From: UBA4656 sp002405525
GTDB lineage: Bacteria; Pseudomonadota; Gammaproteobacteria; Xanthomonadales; Ahniellaceae
NCBI GenBank assembly: GCA_036723735.1
Contig: DAIMGT010000034.1
Span: forward strand, 1 to 39,526
DNA length: 39,526 bases
Direction: 5' to 3'
Of this stretch, positions 1 to 8,156 are shown piece by piece (position 1 is the first letter of the stretch; the number at the start of each line of letters is the position of its first letter). The notes beneath the pieces are model-generated. The model searched no databases, was not told where the DNA came from, and was given only the letters and a program-made list of their open reading frames with translations. A program made the translations under genes and the position numbers.

Positions 1-118
1 CGCCCCCCCGGCCCCGGCCCCCCCCCCCCCCCCCCCCCCCCCCCTCCCCCCCCCCCCCCGGCGCCCCCCCCCCCCCCCCCCGGCCGGCCCCCCGCCCCCC
101 CCCCCCCCCCCCCCGCGG
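1..118. other. Poly-C low-complexity contig edge
   Basis: Almost every base is C, broken by short G runs and a single T near base 45. No gene, hairpin or regular repeat unit is visible. Such a homopolymer is not plausible as coding or regulatory sequence even in a GC-rich genome, so an end-of-contig sequencing or assembly artefact (for example a no-signal G tail read from the other strand) is the simplest explanation. Normal-looking sequence begins at about base 120. Confidence 0.8.
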
Positions 119-223
119 CCCGGCGCGGGCGCGATCCGGGATGCCGCGAACCGGCCGGGGTAGGATGCGCCAGCGGTGCGGATCGCGCATCGTCATTTCC
201 CGGAACGAACGATGGAGGCTTCC

Positions 224-616
224 ATGCATCTCGACCTCGCCGCGCTGGCGGGCCTGGTCCTGGCCGCGATCGTGATGCTGCTGGTCACCCAGACCAAGCA
301 GCGGGTGTCATGGCCCGGCTGGATCGTGCCGGCCGCATTCGCCGCGGTGGCTGCCGGCTGGACGGTGCTGGCGGTCGTCACCCAGGGCGCCGACGCCCTG
401 TGGCCGCTGCTGGCCGGGTCGCCCTGGGGCATCCAGCTCTGGTACGACCGGCTGTTCGCCGTCACCGCGGCTTTCTTCCTGCTGCAGAACCGCGCCCGCG
501 CGGTGGGGATGAAGTCGGAAGTCTGGGTGTTGATGGTGATCTTCACCGGCAGCATCGGCCTGCTGCTGATGCTCGCGCGCACGCTCTACATCGAGCGCCG
601 GCAGACCGCGGCCTGA
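224..616 (+). CDS. Small multi-pass membrane protein (DUF2834-like)
   Basis: Encodes about 130 residues with roughly four hydrophobic segments, so it is an inner-membrane protein. The C-terminal half has the pattern SPWGIQLWYDR, a helix, a short polar turn, then FTGSIGLLLMLAR. This resembles the DUF2834 family (SPWGxQLxxD...GSIGxLLYL); the assignment is by eye and moderate. I chose ATG 224 because GGAGG lies five bases upstream (214-218); a longer GTG start at 176 lacks such a site. It is the first gene after the poly-C edge, so upstream context is lost. No function is known to me. Confidence 0.7.
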   Translation: MHLDLAALAGLVLAAIVMLLVTQTKQRVSWPGWIVPAAFAAVAAGWTVLAVVTQGADALWPLLAGSPWGIQLWYDRLFAVTAAFFLLQNRARAVGMKSEVWVLMVIFTGSIGLLLMLARTLYIERRQTAA

Positions 617-806
617 TCGCGGGAGGCGGCACGCCGGCTTCCCCGTCCGGCACGTCCCGACCCGACCGCAGCTGCAAGCAGGGTGCTGACGGGGTCCCCA
701 GCCGGGGGCCGGCCACCACGCGACGCTGTCGATGCGCGTCGCCTGCGACCGGTCCGCACCGGGCTCGTTCGCCGCCCCCCGACCCGCCAGCGGACGAAGC
801 TCCCGC

Positions 807-1400
807 TCACAGCGACCGGGCCAGCGCAACCGCCAGACGGATCTTTTCGTCCGGCGCTGAGTCGAGGTCGGACACTTTGATCTGCACCTCGGCCGCGCCG
901 CGAACGAAGAACAGCGACGCAACGCCGGTTTGCGCGATGGCATAGGCATGCGTACCCAGCGCTGTCTGCGGCTGGAAACCATAGACCAGAGCCGCAGTCT
1001 CCCGGCGCGAGGCGAGCATCGCCGCAGCCTTGGCATCCGACACTGCCGTCGCGATGAAGATCTCGACCGTGTGGGTCGGTGCATCCTTGGCGAACTCGAT
1101 GCTGCCCACACCCGCCCACCAGGTGCAACGCGAGTCCCAGACATAGCCGCTCAGCCGCGGTTCGACCTTCTGGCGCAGCTCGAAAACGAGGCCCGGGTAG
1201 AGGGGCTCGAGCTTGTCCGCCGACAGCAGCGCGCAGGCATCGAGCGGGACCACCGCATTGAGTCGTTCCCACTCGGGATCCAGCACCGCCGCCGACGCCA
1301 CGGGTGGCGGCGCACCAGCCTCGCCGACGGACGGCTGCCGGCCGCAGGCCACCAGAACGGCAACGAGAATCGGCAGAATGCAAAGCTTCAATCGGTACAT
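807..1400 (-). CDS. Putative lipoprotein of unknown function
   Basis: Encodes 197 residues. The N-terminus is a lipoprotein signal: a basic start (MYRLK), a hydrophobic stretch, then lipobox LVAC with Cys19 as the lipidation site. An Asp/Ala/Pro-rich linker follows. The mature part begins VPLDACALLSADKLEPLYPG, a pattern seen in DUF3558-like and related small lipoproteins (DACALLS followed by a ligand-binding-like alpha/beta fold). Cysteines in DACALL and SRCTWW could form a disulfide. GGAG in the minus strand just upstream of ATG 1400 supports the start. It stands alone, convergent with the membrane protein gene. The function is unknown and the DUF3558 resemblance is tentative. Confidence 0.72.
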   Translation of the reverse strand: MYRLKLCILPILVAVLVACGRQPSVGEAGAPPPVASAAVLDPEWERLNAVVPLDACALLSADKLEPLYPGLVFELRQKVEPRLSGYVWDSRCTWWAGVGSIEFAKDAPTHTVEIFIATAVSDAKAAAMLASRRETAALVYGFQPQTALGTHAYAIAQTGVASLFFVRGAAEVQIKVSDLDSAPDEKIRLAVALARSL

Positions 1401-1797
1401 GGAAACTCCGGGGTTGGGTAAGCCATCGACACGGGCAGCGCCGGCAAGTCCACGGTGACGGCGTGCCCTTAGCAGCAGGCGTCGTCCGGCTGCTGTATGC
1501 CCTGCGCAAAACGGCGATCCTTCCGTGCAAGCGGACCCGATGCCTTCCGGCGTTCCCGGACGGCGTCGAATCGGGCGACGTGCTGCGGTCATGGATGCGG
1601 TCGTGGACACCGACGACAGGCATTCGAGATGCCTTCCCGATATCCGGCATTCCTGCACGCGCCGACCCGCACCGCGGCTGCGCCGCTGCGGCTTCAGGTC
1701 ACCGACCGAGGTCGGATGACTGACACATCGCGGCCGACTCATTGGCGCGCAGCGCACAACAGCGCCCTGCGCAGTTCGCCGCCATCGCAAGGCGGAA
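1401..1797. other. Intergenic region without recognised gene
   Basis: This 397-base gap lies between the lipoprotein gene and the 3' end of the pyruvate dehydrogenase gene, both on the minus strand. Open frames here have no start signals or recognisable domains. The only structure I see is the hairpin touching the aceE stop codon, listed separately. The lipoprotein promoter must lie here but no convincing -10/-35 pair is visible. Confidence 0.6.
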
Positions 1798-1798
1798 C
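1774..1798 (-). terminator. Possible hairpin at the end of aceE
   Basis: On the minus strand, immediately at the TAG stop, the arms GTTCCGCC and GGCGGCGAAC can pair through CCGCC/GGCGG plus GTT/AAC with a small bulge. The loop is TTGCGAT. There is no following T-run, so it is at best a weak or Rho-assisted terminator or a 3'-end stabiliser. Confidence 0.3.
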
Positions 1799-4524
1799 TA
1801 CGGGCCCGCGGCGGCGCCCCGGGCGGCAAGCCCGTAGCGCCGCAGCACCTGCGACAGCAGCATCCGCGGTACCGCGCCATCGTCCGCCAATGCCTGCAAG
1901 GCATGGGTCGACAGCCAATACCGATCCACCCCGAAGTAGCGGCGTAGCGCAGCGCGCGAATCGCTGCGCCCGAATCCATCGGTGCCCAGCGTGGCGAAGC
2001 AACGGCCTGCGGGAACCGCGGGGCGGATCGATTCGGCGACCGCGCGCACGTAGTCGCTGGCGGCGAGGATCGGGCCCACGGTGCGCGCCAGAAGCGCGGT
2101 GGCGTGGGGGAGCGGATCGCGCGCACCGCCGAAAAGTCGGCGGCGCTCCCACGTCGCATGGTCGCGGGCAAGTTCGGACCAGGAGGTGACGCTGAACACG
2201 GTGGCGTCGATGCCGAAGTCGGCCGCCAGCAGGTCACGCGCGGCGAGCGCTTCGTGCAGGATCGCGCCGCTCGCGGCCAAAACGCAGCGCGCCCTGGGCT
2301 GCTTCACCAGTGGTTCGAGCGCGAGCTGCCGCATGCCGCGCACGACGGCCTCGGCGTCGGTCGCCGGCACGGCAGCCTGGGCGTGGTTCTCGTTCATCAC
2401 CGTGAGGTAATGGAACTCGTCGACCTGTTCGACCAGCATGCGCCGCATGCCGTGCTGGAGGATCATCGCGAGTTCGCCCGCGTAGGCCGGGTCCCAGGCG
2501 CGGCAGTTGGGCACGGTGGCGGCCACCGCGTGGCTGCTGCCGTCCTGATGCTGCAGGCCTTCGCCACCGAGCGTGGTGCGGCCCGAGGTCGCGCCCAGCA
2601 GGAAGCCGCGCGCGCGCTGGTCGGCGGCGGCCCAGATCAGGTCGCCCACGCGCTGGAAGCCGAAGATCGAGTAGTAGATGTAGAACGGCAGCAGCGGCAG
2701 ACCGTGGGTGCTGTAGCTGGTGGCGGCCGCGGTCCACGAGGCCATCGCGCCGGCCTCGGTGATGCCTTCCTCGAGGATCTGGCCGTCGCGCGCCTCGCGG
2801 TAGGCGAGCATGGACCCCGCATCCTCGGGCTCGTAGACCTGCCCGTCAGGCGCGTAGATGCCGACCTGGCGGAACAGGCTCGCCATGCCGAAGGTGCGCG
2901 CCTCGTCGGCCACGATGGGCACGATGCGCGGGCCCAGCGCGCCGTCGCGCAGCAGGCCCGACAGCATGCGCACGAAGGCCATGGTGGTGGACATCTCCTT
3001 GTTCCCGCCCTCCAGTGCGAAGCTGCCCCAGGCCTCGATCGGCGGCACGGGCAGCGGCGGGCATGCCGACGTGCGCTGCGGCAAGTAGCCGCCGAGCGCG
3101 GCCCGGCGTGCGTGCAGGTACTTCGACTCCACCGAATCCGACGCGGGGCGGAAGAAGCGCTGCTGCGCGATGTCGTCGGCCGTGAGCGGCAGGCGGAAGC
3201 GCTGCGCGAAGCCGCGCAGGTCTTCCGCGTCCATTTTTTTCTGCTGGTGCGTGGTCATGCGGCCCTGCGCGACCGGGCCCATGCCGTAGCCCTTCTTGGT
3301 CTTGGCCAGGATCACCACCGGCGCGCCGCGGTGGTTCGCGGCGGCATGGAAGGCGGCGTGGATCTTGACCAGGTCATGGCCGCCGCGGCGCAGCTGGTCG
3401 ATCTCGTCGTCGGTCATGGCGGCGACCAGGGCCGCGAGTTCCGGGCTCTGGCCGAAGAAGCGCTCACGGTTGTAGGCGCCGTCGTTGGCCGAGAAGGTCT
3501 GGAACTGGCCGTCCACCGTGCGCGCGAAGGCGCGCGCCAGCGCGTGCGTGCGGTCGCGCGCGAACAGCGCGTCCCAGTCCGAGCCCCACAGCAGCTTGAT
3601 CACGTGCCAGCCGGCGCCGGCGAACAGGGTCTCCAGTTCGTCGACGATGCGGCCATTGCCGCGCACCGGGCCGTCGAGCCGCTGCAGATTGCAGTTGACG
3701 ACGAAGGTGAGGTTGTCCAGCCGCTCGCGGGCGGCGATCGACAGGCCGGCGATCGACTCCGGCTCGTCCATCTCGCCGTCGCCGAAGAAGCCCCAGACGC
3801 GACGGCCTTCATCGAAGAGCAGGCCGCGGGCGTCGAGGTAGCGCATCATCCGCGCCTGGTAGATCGCAGAGATGGGACCGAGGCCCATCGATCCGGTCGG
3901 GAACTGCCAGAAATCCGGCATCAGCCACGGGTGCGGGTAGGAAGACAGCCCGCGGGCCTTGCCCGATTCGGCGGCGACGATCTCCTGCCGGTAGTGGTCG
4001 AGGTCGGCGTCGGTCAATCGCCCTTCGACGTAGGCGCGCGCGTAGACGCCGGGCGCCGAGTGCGGCTGGAAGTAGACGAGGTCGCCGCCGAAGCCGTCGC
4101 GGCGCGCACGAAAGAAGTGATTGAAGCCGACCTCGAACAGGTCGGCGGCGGAGGCATAGGAAGCGATGTGGCCGCCGAGTTCGCCGTGCTTGGCGTTGGC
4201 GCGCACCACCATGGCGAGTGCGTTCCAGCGCATGATCGCGGCCAGGCGCTGCTCGATCTCCAGCTGGCCCGGGAACGGCGGCTGGTCCTCCAGCGCAATG
4301 GTGTTGACGTAAGGCGTGTTGCGCCGCGGCTGCCAGGCGAGTCCCTGCCGGCGCGACTCGTCGTGCAGGGCGTCGAGGATGAAGCGCGCGCGCGCCGGCC
4401 CCGCTTCGCGCACGAGCGCGTGCAGGGATTCCAGCCATTCGCGCGTCTCGCCGGCGTCGGCGTCGTCGGGAAAGCGGGCGGCGTGCAGGATCGGCTCGTC
4501 GGGCGGGGGCAGCGGGCGGGACAT
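1798..4524 (-). CDS. aceE: Pyruvate dehydrogenase E1 component, homodimeric type
   Basis: Encodes 908 residues, close to the usual ~890 for AceE. It would decarboxylate pyruvate with thiamine diphosphate and pass the acetyl group to the E2 lipoyl domain. Visible landmarks are the ETREWLESLHALVRE start region, HGELGGHIASYASAA, the ThDP motif GDGEMDEPES (from about residue 248) ending in VVNCNLQRLDGPVRGN, EGGNKEMSTTMAFVR, the ATSGRTTLGGEGLQHQDG block, and the C-terminal LGTDGFGRSD. ATG 4524 is preferred, although a GTG at 4554 is possible; neither has a clear Shine-Dalgarno site. aceF and lpd are not adjacent; the gene is divergent from parC and followed by nothing related. It may be a second, stand-alone E1, or the complex may be encoded elsewhere. 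Confidence 0.95.
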   Translation of the reverse strand: MSRPLPPPDEPILHAARFPDDADAGETREWLESLHALVREAGPARARFILDALHDESRRQGLAWQPRRNTPYVNTIALEDQPPFPGQLEIEQRLAAIMRWNALAMVVRANAKHGELGGHIASYASAADLFEVGFNHFFRARRDGFGGDLVYFQPHSAPGVYARAYVEGRLTDADLDHYRQEIVAAESGKARGLSSYPHPWLMPDFWQFPTGSMGLGPISAIYQARMMRYLDARGLLFDEGRRVWGFFGDGEMDEPESIAGLSIAARERLDNLTFVVNCNLQRLDGPVRGNGRIVDELETLFAGAGWHVIKLLWGSDWDALFARDRTHALARAFARTVDGQFQTFSANDGAYNRERFFGQSPELAALVAAMTDDEIDQLRRGGHDLVKIHAAFHAAANHRGAPVVILAKTKKGYGMGPVAQGRMTTHQQKKMDAEDLRGFAQRFRLPLTADDIAQQRFFRPASDSVESKYLHARRAALGGYLPQRTSACPPLPVPPIEAWGSFALEGGNKEMSTTMAFVRMLSGLLRDGALGPRIVPIVADEARTFGMASLFRQVGIYAPDGQVYEPEDAGSMLAYREARDGQILEEGITEAGAMASWTAAATSYSTHGLPLLPFYIYYSIFGFQRVGDLIWAAADQRARGFLLGATSGRTTLGGEGLQHQDGSSHAVAATVPNCRAWDPAYAGELAMILQHGMRRMLVEQVDEFHYLTVMNENHAQAAVPATDAEAVVRGMRQLALEPLVKQPRARCVLAASGAILHEALAARDLLAADFGIDATVFSVTSWSELARDHATWERRRLFGGARDPLPHATALLARTVGPILAASDYVRAVAESIRPAVPAGRCFATLGTDGFGRSDSRAALRRYFGVDRYWLSTHALQALADDGAVPRMLLSQVLRRYGLAARGAAAGP

Positions 4525-4603
4525 GGGCGCGCGGGGACGGGGCGGGGTCGTCACCTTAACGGGTCGGGTGTCGGCGATGCATCGCCCGCGCCGGGGGCTC
4601 GGG

Positions 4604-4631
4604 TTGCCCTTCGTGCCCGCCTCCGCATAAT
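4604..4631 (+). promoter_or_regulatory. Predicted sigma70 promoter for parC
   Basis: TTGCCC (4604-4609) and CATAAT (4626-4631) are separated by 16 bases, close to sigma70 consensus. The expected start point near 4638 gives a leader of about 20 bases before the ATG at 4659. The promoter is read from sequence only. Confidence 0.5.
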
Positions 4632-4658
4632 GGCGGCCCCGCGCGCCGCCCGTCCCCC

Positions 4659-6917
4659 ATGACCGACCCGATCCGCCCGACCTTCCACGGCTTCGAGACC
4701 GTGCCGCTGCGCGATTACGCTGAGCGCGCCTACCTCGACTATTCGATGTACGTGGTGCTCGACCGCGCCCTGCCCTTCGTGGGCGACGGGCTGAAGCCCG
4801 TGCAGCGACGCATCGTTTATGCGATGAGCGAACTGGGCCTCGATGCCGGTTCCAAGCCGAAGAAGAGCGCGCGCACCATCGGCGACGTGATCGGCAAGTT
4901 CCACCCGCACGGCGACAGCGCCGCCTACGAGGCGCTGGTGCTGATGGCGCAGCCGTTCTCCTACCGCTACCCGCTGGTCGACGGCCAGGGCAACTTCGGC
5001 TCGCCCGACGATCCGAAGTCGTTCGCGGCCATGCGCTACACCGAGTCGCGCCTGACGCGCTTCTCGGAACTGCTGCTGTCGGAACTCGGCCAGGGCACGG
5101 TGGACTGGGCGCCGAACTTCGACGGCACGCTGGAGGAACCGTCCTGGCTGCCCGCGCGCCTGCCGCAGGTGCTGCTCAACGGCACCACCGGCATCGCGGT
5201 CGGCATGGCCACCGACATCCCGCCGCACAACCTGCGCGAGGTGGCCGCGGCCTGCATCCACCTGATCGACGAACCCGACTGCACGGTCAAGGACCTCTGC
5301 GAACACGTCCGCGGCCCGGACTTCCCGACCGAGGCCGAGATCATCACGCCCAAGGTCGAGCTGCGCGCGCTCTACGAAACCGGCAACGGCTCGATCCGCG
5401 CGCGCGCCGTCTATCGCCGCGAAGGCAACGACATCGTGGTCACGGCACTGCCGCACCAGGTTTCACCGTCGAAGATCCAGGAGCAGATCGCGCAGCAGAT
5501 GCGCGCCAAGAAGCTGCCGATGGTGGAGGACATCCGCGACGAGTCCGACCACCGCGACCCCTGCCGCATCGTGCTGGTGCTGCGCTCCAACCGCGTGGAC
5601 GCCGAGGAGCTGATGGGGCATCTGTTCGCCACCACCGACCTCGAGAAGTCGTTCCGCGCGAACTTCAACGTGATCGGTCTCGACGGCCGCCCGCAGTTGA
5701 AGGACCTCAAGACCTTGCTGTCGGAGTGGATCACGTTCCGCACCAACACCGTCCAGCGGCGCCTGCAGCACCGCCTCGACAAGGTCGAGAAGCGCCTGCA
5801 CCTGCTGGAAGGCCTGCGCATCGCCTACCTCAACCTCGACGAGGTGATCCGCATCGTCCGCACCGAAGACGAGCCCAAGCCGAAGCTGATCGCGCGCTTC
5901 GGTCTTTCCGAGGTGCAGGCCGAGTACATCCTGGAGACCCGGCTGCGCCAGCTGGCGCGCCTGGAGGAGATGAAGATCCGGGGCGAGATGGACGAACTCG
6001 AGGAGGAGCGCGCGCGCAGCAGCGTGACGCTGAAGTCGCGCGCCAAGCTGCTTTCTCTGGTCAAGAGCGAGATCAAGGAAGACGCCGACCGTTACGGCGA
6101 CAAGCGCCGCTCGCCGCTGATCGAGCGCGAGGCGGCGACTGCGCTGTCGGAAGCCGACCTGGTGCCGTCGGAGCCGACCACCGTGGTGCTCTCGGCCAAG
6201 GGCTGGGTGCGCGCGGGCAAGGGCCACGACGTGGACGCGGCAGGGCTGTCCTACCGCGAGGGCGACGCGCTGCTGATGGCCGCGCGCGGCAAGACCAACC
6301 AGCAGGCGGTGTTCTTCGATTCCGAGGGGCGCGCCTACGCCACGCCATCGCATTCGCTGCCTTCGGCGCGCGGCCACGGCGAGCCGCTGACCGGGCGCTT
6401 CACCCCGCCGGCGGGTGCGCGCTTCGACGTGGTGGCGGTAGCCGACGAGGCGGCCAAGATCGTGGTCGCAACCAGCCACGGATACGGCTTCGTGGCCCCC
6501 TTCGAGAGCTTGGTCAGTCGCAACAAGAACGGCAAGCAGGTGGTGTCTCTGACCGACGGCGCACGCATCCTCGCACCCGGGATCGCCGCCGACACCGCGC
6601 GCGACCGCATCGTGGTCGCCACCACGGCCGGGCATCTGCTGATGTTCTCGGTGGCCGAATTGCCCGAGCTCGACAAGGGCAAGGGCAACAAGCTGATCGA
6701 GATCCCGAAGAAGTTGCTGGAGAAGGGCGAGGAGCTCTGCGCCGGCATTGCGGTGATCCCCGAAGGCGGCGAGGTGGTGGTGTACGCCGGCTCGCGCCAC
6801 ATGACCCTGCGTTGGTCCGAACTGGTGAACTTTGGTGGCGCCCGCGCACAGCGCGGTGGCCTGCTGCCGCGCGGATTCCAGCGTGTCGAGCGCATCGAGC
6901 CGGCAGCGAAGGCGTGA
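4659..6917 (+). CDS. parC: DNA topoisomerase IV subunit A
   Basis: Encodes 752 residues, the normal ParC length. With ParE it decatenates daughter chromosomes and relaxes supercoils. The winged-helix breakage-reunion core is clear: DYAERAYLDYSMYVVLDRALP, VGDGLKPVQRRI, FHPHGDSAAYEALV, then the catalytic tyrosine in AAMRYTESRL (Tyr127). The VLLNGTTGIAVGMATDIPPHN block follows, then a coiled-coil tower (EMKIRGEMDELEEERAR). The C-terminal part is a short beta-propeller-like region rather than a full GyrA domain, which favours ParC over GyrA. The quinolone-resistance region keeps Ser and Glu at the E. coli Ser80 and Glu84 positions. It starts at ATG 4659 behind a predicted promoter. parE is not in the window. 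Confidence 0.96.
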   Translation: MTDPIRPTFHGFETVPLRDYAERAYLDYSMYVVLDRALPFVGDGLKPVQRRIVYAMSELGLDAGSKPKKSARTIGDVIGKFHPHGDSAAYEALVLMAQPFSYRYPLVDGQGNFGSPDDPKSFAAMRYTESRLTRFSELLLSELGQGTVDWAPNFDGTLEEPSWLPARLPQVLLNGTTGIAVGMATDIPPHNLREVAAACIHLIDEPDCTVKDLCEHVRGPDFPTEAEIITPKVELRALYETGNGSIRARAVYRREGNDIVVTALPHQVSPSKIQEQIAQQMRAKKLPMVEDIRDESDHRDPCRIVLVLRSNRVDAEELMGHLFATTDLEKSFRANFNVIGLDGRPQLKDLKTLLSEWITFRTNTVQRRLQHRLDKVEKRLHLLEGLRIAYLNLDEVIRIVRTEDEPKPKLIARFGLSEVQAEYILETRLRQLARLEEMKIRGEMDELEEERARSSVTLKSRAKLLSLVKSEIKEDADRYGDKRRSPLIEREAATALSEADLVPSEPTTVVLSAKGWVRAGKGHDVDAAGLSYREGDALLMAARGKTNQQAVFFDSEGRAYATPSHSLPSARGHGEPLTGRFTPPAGARFDVVAVADEAAKIVVATSHGYGFVAPFESLVSRNKNGKQVVSLTDGARILAPGIAADTARDRIVVATTAGHLLMFSVAELPELDKGKGNKLIEIPKKLLEKGEELCAGIAVIPEGGEVVVYAGSRHMTLRWSELVNFGGARAQRGGLLPRGFQRVERIEPAAKA

Positions 6918-7032
6918 CGGGCGGCGGCGGGCGCGGAGCGGCGAGCATGCCGGGCGGTCCGTCGGCATCCGCTCGCGACCGACATCCGGTGTCAGAATGG
7001 GTTCCCGGTTGGCCACAGGCCTGCAATCTTCG

Positions 7033-7509
7033 ATGAACCACCCGTCATGGGCGCGCACAGCGACTGCCTCCATGCTTTGTCTCACATTTCTCGGCTGCGG
7101 TGCGCCGTCCGATCCCGATGCCGCAGCCGCACCTGCGGCGCCGCCGTCGCCGCTGTCGCAGGCCGAGGCGCTGGCCCCGGAAGTGGCGCGACTGCTCGCC
7201 GCGGGCAACGCGGCGTTCGCCGACTCGCGGTTCGTCGCGCCGCCCGGCGACAACGCAATGGAGCACTACATCGCCGCCAGGCAACTCGATCCCGCGAATC
7301 AGGGCGTGGAGGAAGCGGTGGCCGAAGTCTTCCCGCTGGGCGTCGCCGCCGCGGAGCGCGCACTGGAAGCCGACGATCGCGCCGAGGCGGCGCGGATCAT
7401 CGCCTTGCTGAACCGGGTCGCACCCGACTCGCTGCCGGTGCGCGCCCTGCGCGACCGCATGGTCGGACGCAAGCCGGGCATCCCCGTACCGTCCGGCGGC
7501 ATGTCCTGA
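7033..7509 (+). CDS. Lipoprotein with PAGDNA-type repeat domain (paralogue 1)
   Basis: Encodes about 158 residues. The N-terminus is a lipoprotein signal ending in lipobox FLGC (Cys22 lipidated). An Ala/Pro-rich linker leads to a helical domain: ARLLAAGNAAFADSRFVAPP, then GDNAMEHYIAARQLDPAN, VEEAVAEVFPLGVAAAERAL and the helix EAARIIALLNRVAPDS. The same domain forms the mature part of the next gene, so this is a tandem, diverged duplication. I associate GDNALexY...LDPxN patterns with the N-terminal half of TonB-like energy transducers in Xanthomonadales, but no TonB C-terminal domain is present here. ATG 7033 is chosen because it places the lipobox normally; a longer start at 6997 is possible. 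It lies 115 bases downstream of parC. The function is unknown. Confidence 0.72.
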   Translation: MNHPSWARTATASMLCLTFLGCGAPSDPDAAAAPAAPPSPLSQAEALAPEVARLLAAGNAAFADSRFVAPPGDNAMEHYIAARQLDPANQGVEEAVAEVFPLGVAAAERALEADDRAEAARIIALLNRVAPDSLPVRALRDRMVGRKPGIPVPSGGMS

Positions 7510-7692
7510 CGCCGGGCGGCGGGCCGATCGAGGAGGCCGTCGCCCGCGGCGACTGTCGCGCGCCCGGCCGACGGGCGTCGGAACCGATCGCTCCGCGCTC
7601 CGCCAACCGAGGCGTTCGGCGGCCGGGGTGGGAGGGTGGCGGGTGTCCGCACACCTCCCAGCGCGTTCCAGCCGGCGCGCGCGTCTCCCGAC

Positions 7693-7716
7693 GGGACGAC
7701 AGGCGCTGGTCGTCCC
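7693..7716 (+). promoter_or_regulatory. Leader hairpin just upstream of a ribosome binding site
   Basis: GGGACGAC (7693-7700) and GTCGTCCC (7709-7716) form a perfect 8-bp stem around an 8-base loop. It ends seven bases before the GGAG (7724-7727) of the following gene. It could modulate translation or be a terminator remnant for the upstream lipoprotein gene. No T-run follows. Confidence 0.35.
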
Positions 7717-7733
7717 GCCAACCGGAGTCACGC

Positions 7734-8156
7734 ATGACCATCATCCGCCGTTGCGGCACCACGCTCGCCTGTGCGGCGCTGCTGGCATTGTGCGTGGCCG
7801 ACGCGAGCGCGTCGAGCAGCGCCGCCGCCGACTACCTGGCGCGTGCCAACGCCGCCTTCGCCGACAACCGTACGGTCGCCCCGCAGGGCGACAACGCGCT
7901 CGAGTGGACGCTTGCCGCGCAAGCCGTCGAGCCACAGAGCGAACGCGTGCGCGAGGGCCTGAACGACCTCTATCCGCTGGTGGTGACCGCGATCGACCGC
8001 AGTATCGCCACCCGCGACGAAGCGGAAGCGCTGCGCCTGATCGTGCTACTCGAGACTGCAATGCCGAGTTCGATCGCCGCACGCAAGGCGCGGACGCGGC
8101 TCGGGGCGCCCGCAGACAGCGCGACGCCCGCCCTGGCGTTCGAGGGCGATCGCTGA
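7734..8156 (+). CDS. Secreted protein with PAGDNA-type repeat domain (paralogue 2)
   Basis: Encodes 140 residues with a classical Sec signal peptide (MTIIRRCGTT then a hydrophobic core, cleavage likely after ADASA). The mature protein begins ADYLARANAAFADNRTVAPQ and GDNALEWTLAAQAVEPQSER. It continues to NDLYPLVVTAIDRSI and EALRLIVLLETAMPSS. It aligns with the preceding lipoprotein over the whole domain, sharing AAFADxRxVAPxGDNA, PLxVxAxxR and LLxxxxPxS. GGAG six bases before ATG 7734 supports the start. Unlike its neighbour it lacks a lipobox, so the pair would place the same fold on a membrane and free in the periplasm. No catalytic motif is seen; the function is unknown. Confidence 0.75.
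   Translation: MTIIRRCGTTLACAALLALCVADASASSSAAADYLARANAAFADNRTVAPQGDNALEWTLAAQAVEPQSERVREGLNDLYPLVVTAIDRSIATRDEAEALRLIVLLETAMPSSIAARKARTRLGAPADSATPALAFEGDR

Noticed and set aside
2104..4662. An 852-codon plus-strand open frame antisense to aceE
   Set aside because: Antisense shadow of a clear pyruvate dehydrogenase gene, with His/Val/Gly-rich repeats typical of such frames.
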